Below are positions 15,531 to 16,442 of a stretch of DNA of 16,442 nucleotides, one piece after another (position 1 is the stretch's first letter; each line of letters starts with the position of its first letter). Source of the DNA: Ruminococcaceae bacterium UBA3220 (GTDB lineage Bacteria > Bacillota > Clostridia > Oscillospirales > Acutalibacteraceae). The stretch is from positions 1 to 16,442 of the forward strand of contig DEWC01000101.1 in the NCBI GenBank assembly GCA_002363095.1, given 5' to 3'. Below the pieces are notes generated by a model, which did not search any database, had not been told where the DNA came from, and saw only the letters and a program-made list of their open reading frames with translations. A program made the position numbers and the translations under genes.

Positions 15531-15563
15531 ACGGCGGAGATTAAACTCTCCGCCGTATTTTAT
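15531..15563 (+). terminator. Intrinsic terminator for the plus-strand membrane gene
   Basis: Perfect 10-bp stem (ACGGCGGAGA 15531-15540 with 15547-15556), 6-base loop, then ATTTTAT on the plus strand. It abuts and slightly overlaps the mazF stop codon (15560-15562). No T-run on the minus strand. Together with the hairpin at 15481 it makes a convergent pair in which each hairpin lies beyond the other gene's terminator. Confidence 0.7.
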
Positions 15564-15901
15564 AGCCCGAAGCTTATCGAAATTGCCTTGTCCACCATAT
15601 TCATCGAAGGCGCATCAAGGCTTCCCATTTTTTCTTTAAGACGGGTTTTATCTATTGTTCTTACCTGTTCAAGCAGGACTATCGAATCCTTTGAAAGCCC
15701 GCAGCCTTCGGCATCGACCTTGATATGTGTGGGCAAATTCGCCTTGGATTTTTGGCTGGTAATTGCCGCGGCGATGACGGTAGGGCTGAATTTATTGCCG
15801 ACATTGTTTTGAACTATTAAAACAGGTCTTACGCCGCCCTGTTCGGAGCCGACAACCGGGCTTAAATCGGCATAGTATATTTCTCCCCGTTTAATTTCCA
15901 T
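15560..15901 (-). CDS. MazF/EndoA-type mRNA interferase
   Basis: A 113-residue toxin of the MazF/PemK family that cuts single-stranded RNA at short sequences, close in layout to Bacillus subtilis EndoA (NdoA). It opens with KRGEIYYADLSPVVGSEQGG (4-23); the catalytic pair known from EndoA is present as Arg25 (GVRPV) and Thr48 (ITSQ); LLEQVRTIDK follows in the C-terminal half. All key residues look intact, so activity is expected. ATG 15901 has GGAGAG at 15911-15916. Normally an antitoxin gene (EndoAI/MazE) sits directly upstream; here the only upstream frame is a 26-codon stretch with no usual start codon whose TGA overlaps the toxin ATG. In the other direction guaA is divergent. So it is an orphan or has a non-standard partner. 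Confidence 0.92.
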   Translation of the reverse strand: MEIKRGEIYYADLSPVVGSEQGGVRPVLIVQNNVGNKFSPTVIAAAITSQKSKANLPTHIKVDAEGCGLSKDSIVLLEQVRTIDKTRLKEKMGSLDAPSMNMVDKAISISFGL

Positions 15902-15981
15902 CAGGTTTCACTCTCCGAGATATTGATATTTATATTCTTGCCGCTTTTTGCTTCTTTTAATCGTTTGATTTTCTCTCCCTG
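15901..15981 (-). other. Short open stretch coupled to mazF, possible antitoxin remnant
   Basis: Twenty-six sense codons between TAG (15982-15984) and a TGA (15901-15903) that shares one base with the mazF ATG. The translation is lysine- and serine-rich (KIKRLKEAKSGK, then NINISISESET). No ATG, GTG or TTG exists in this frame; GGGAGAG lies just before an ATC. It could be the eroded tail of an antitoxin gene or chance. Low confidence that it is translated. Confidence 0.25.
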
Positions 15982-16030
15982 CTATATTCTATTCAAAAAG
16001 CAAAGGCAGAGTGCCACCGCGAGTTTTTTG

Positions 16031-16059
16031 TTGCAAAAACCGCCGTTATATTTTATAAT
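16031..16059 (+). promoter_or_regulatory. Promoter of guaA
   Basis: TTGCAA (16031-16036), 17-base spacer, perfect TATAAT (16054-16059). The leader is about 27 bases, so no guanine riboswitch fits between promoter and start. GGAGG at 16081-16085 serves the ATG at 16093. Confidence 0.85.
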
Positions 16060-16092
16060 GTATAGGTAAATTAAACACACGGAGGAAAAACA

Positions 16093-16442
16093 ATGAGTTC
16101 TGAATTAAGACCGGAAACAATGGAAAGAATTACTACGCCTGCCCTCGCCAAAGCGTTTATTGAGGAACAGGTTGCGAAGCTCAGAGAGCAGATAGGTGAT
16201 AAAAAGGTTTTGCTCGCTCTGTCGGGAGGCGTTGATTCTTCCGTAGTGGCGGCACTTCTTATAAAGGCTGTCGGACAGCAACTTACCTGCGTTCATGTTA
16301 ATCACGGGCTTTTGAGAAAGGGCGAACCCGAACAGGTCATCGAAGTCTTCAAAAATCAGATGAACGCCAACCTTATATATGTTGACGCGGTTGACCGTTT
16401 TCTTGATAAACTTGCAAATGTAAGCGACCCCGAAGAAAAGCG
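16093..16442 (+). CDS. guaA: GMP synthase, ATP-pyrophosphatase subunit without glutaminase domain (3' cut by window edge)
   Basis: Amidates XMP to GMP with ATP. The first 116 residues are in the window. Ordinary bacterial GuaA (about 510-525 residues) has an N-terminal class I glutaminase of about 190-200 residues; here ATG 16093, with GGAGG at 16081-16085 and a good promoter close behind, starts only about 20 residues before the ATP-pyrophosphatase domain. The region upstream (15902-16092) is non-coding on this strand, so the glutaminase is not merely missed. The PP-loop SGGVDSS is at 44-50; VNHGLLRKGE and EVFKNQMNANLIYVDA match the GuaA pattern. It should be the second subunit of a two-subunit enzyme, as in archaea, or use free ammonia. 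A glutaminase partner is not in view. Confidence 0.9.
   Translation, partial: MSSELRPETMERITTPALAKAFIEEQVAKLREQIGDKKVLLALSGGVDSSVVAALLIKAVGQQLTCVHVNHGLLRKGEPEQVIEVFKNQMNANLIYVDAVDRFLDKLANVSDPEEK

Noticed and set aside
16005..16015. Short inverted repeat GGCAGAGTGCC between mazF and guaA
   Set aside because: Only 4 bp arms; it has the GCACTC half of a CIRCE element in one strand but no second half at the right distance.

Overview
The window looks like a piece of a Firmicutes chromosome, most likely class Clostridia (an anaerobic gut-type Oscillospirales or relative is my guess; the family is not certain). Evidence: the arginine operon order argC-J-B-D-carA-carB-argF is the one known from Bacillus; Shine-Dalgarno sites are GGAGG-like; promoters are sigma-A type with 17-bp spacers; ArgR-type boxes sit on the arg promoter; HisG is the short form that works with HisZ; purine synthesis uses a separate AICAR transformylase next to a PurO-type IMP cyclohydrolase, an arrangement I associate with Clostridia. 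No phage, transposon, CRISPR array, tRNA or rRNA was seen.

Layout. (1) 1-2760, minus: start of a histidine operon, with a hisZ-hisG fusion followed by hisD, which runs off the left edge. Its promoter (2789-2817) carries a palindrome exactly between -35 and -10. (2) 2880-12317, minus: the arginine operon argCJBD-carAB-argF, seven tightly packed genes that share short overlaps or gaps of up to 21 nt. They run from one promoter (12346-12374), with one ArgR-type box in the -35/-10 spacer and a second just upstream. Weak hairpin terminator at 2826-2867. (3) 12474-14380, minus: a two-gene purine unit, PurO-type IMP cyclohydrolase then stand-alone AICAR transformylase, with its own promoter (14413-14441) and a strong terminator (12427-12464). 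(4) 14381-14915: a decayed membrane-anchored diguanylate cyclase remnant on the plus strand, with a promoter that still looks intact. (5) 14916-15470, plus: a four-helix membrane protein of unknown function. (6) 15560-15901, minus: a MazF/EndoA-type mRNA interferase without a recognisable antitoxin gene. (7) 16093 to the right edge, plus: a GMP synthase ATP-pyrophosphatase subunit lacking the usual N-terminal glutaminase domain.

How the genes work together. ArgC, ArgJ, ArgB and ArgD make ornithine from glutamate by the acetyl-recycling route; CarA/CarB make carbamoyl phosphate; ArgF joins the two to citrulline. argG and argH are not in the window. The histidine genes begin and (HisD) end histidine synthesis. 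Histidine synthesis releases AICAR, which the neighbouring transformylase and cyclohydrolase convert to IMP, and GuaA carries purine flow on to GMP. This is mostly a housekeeping biosynthetic region. The unusual points are gene architecture (fusion of HisZ with HisG, splitting of PurH and GuaA), operator placement, the orphan toxin, and the cyclase relic. I found no convincing sign of a wholly new system.
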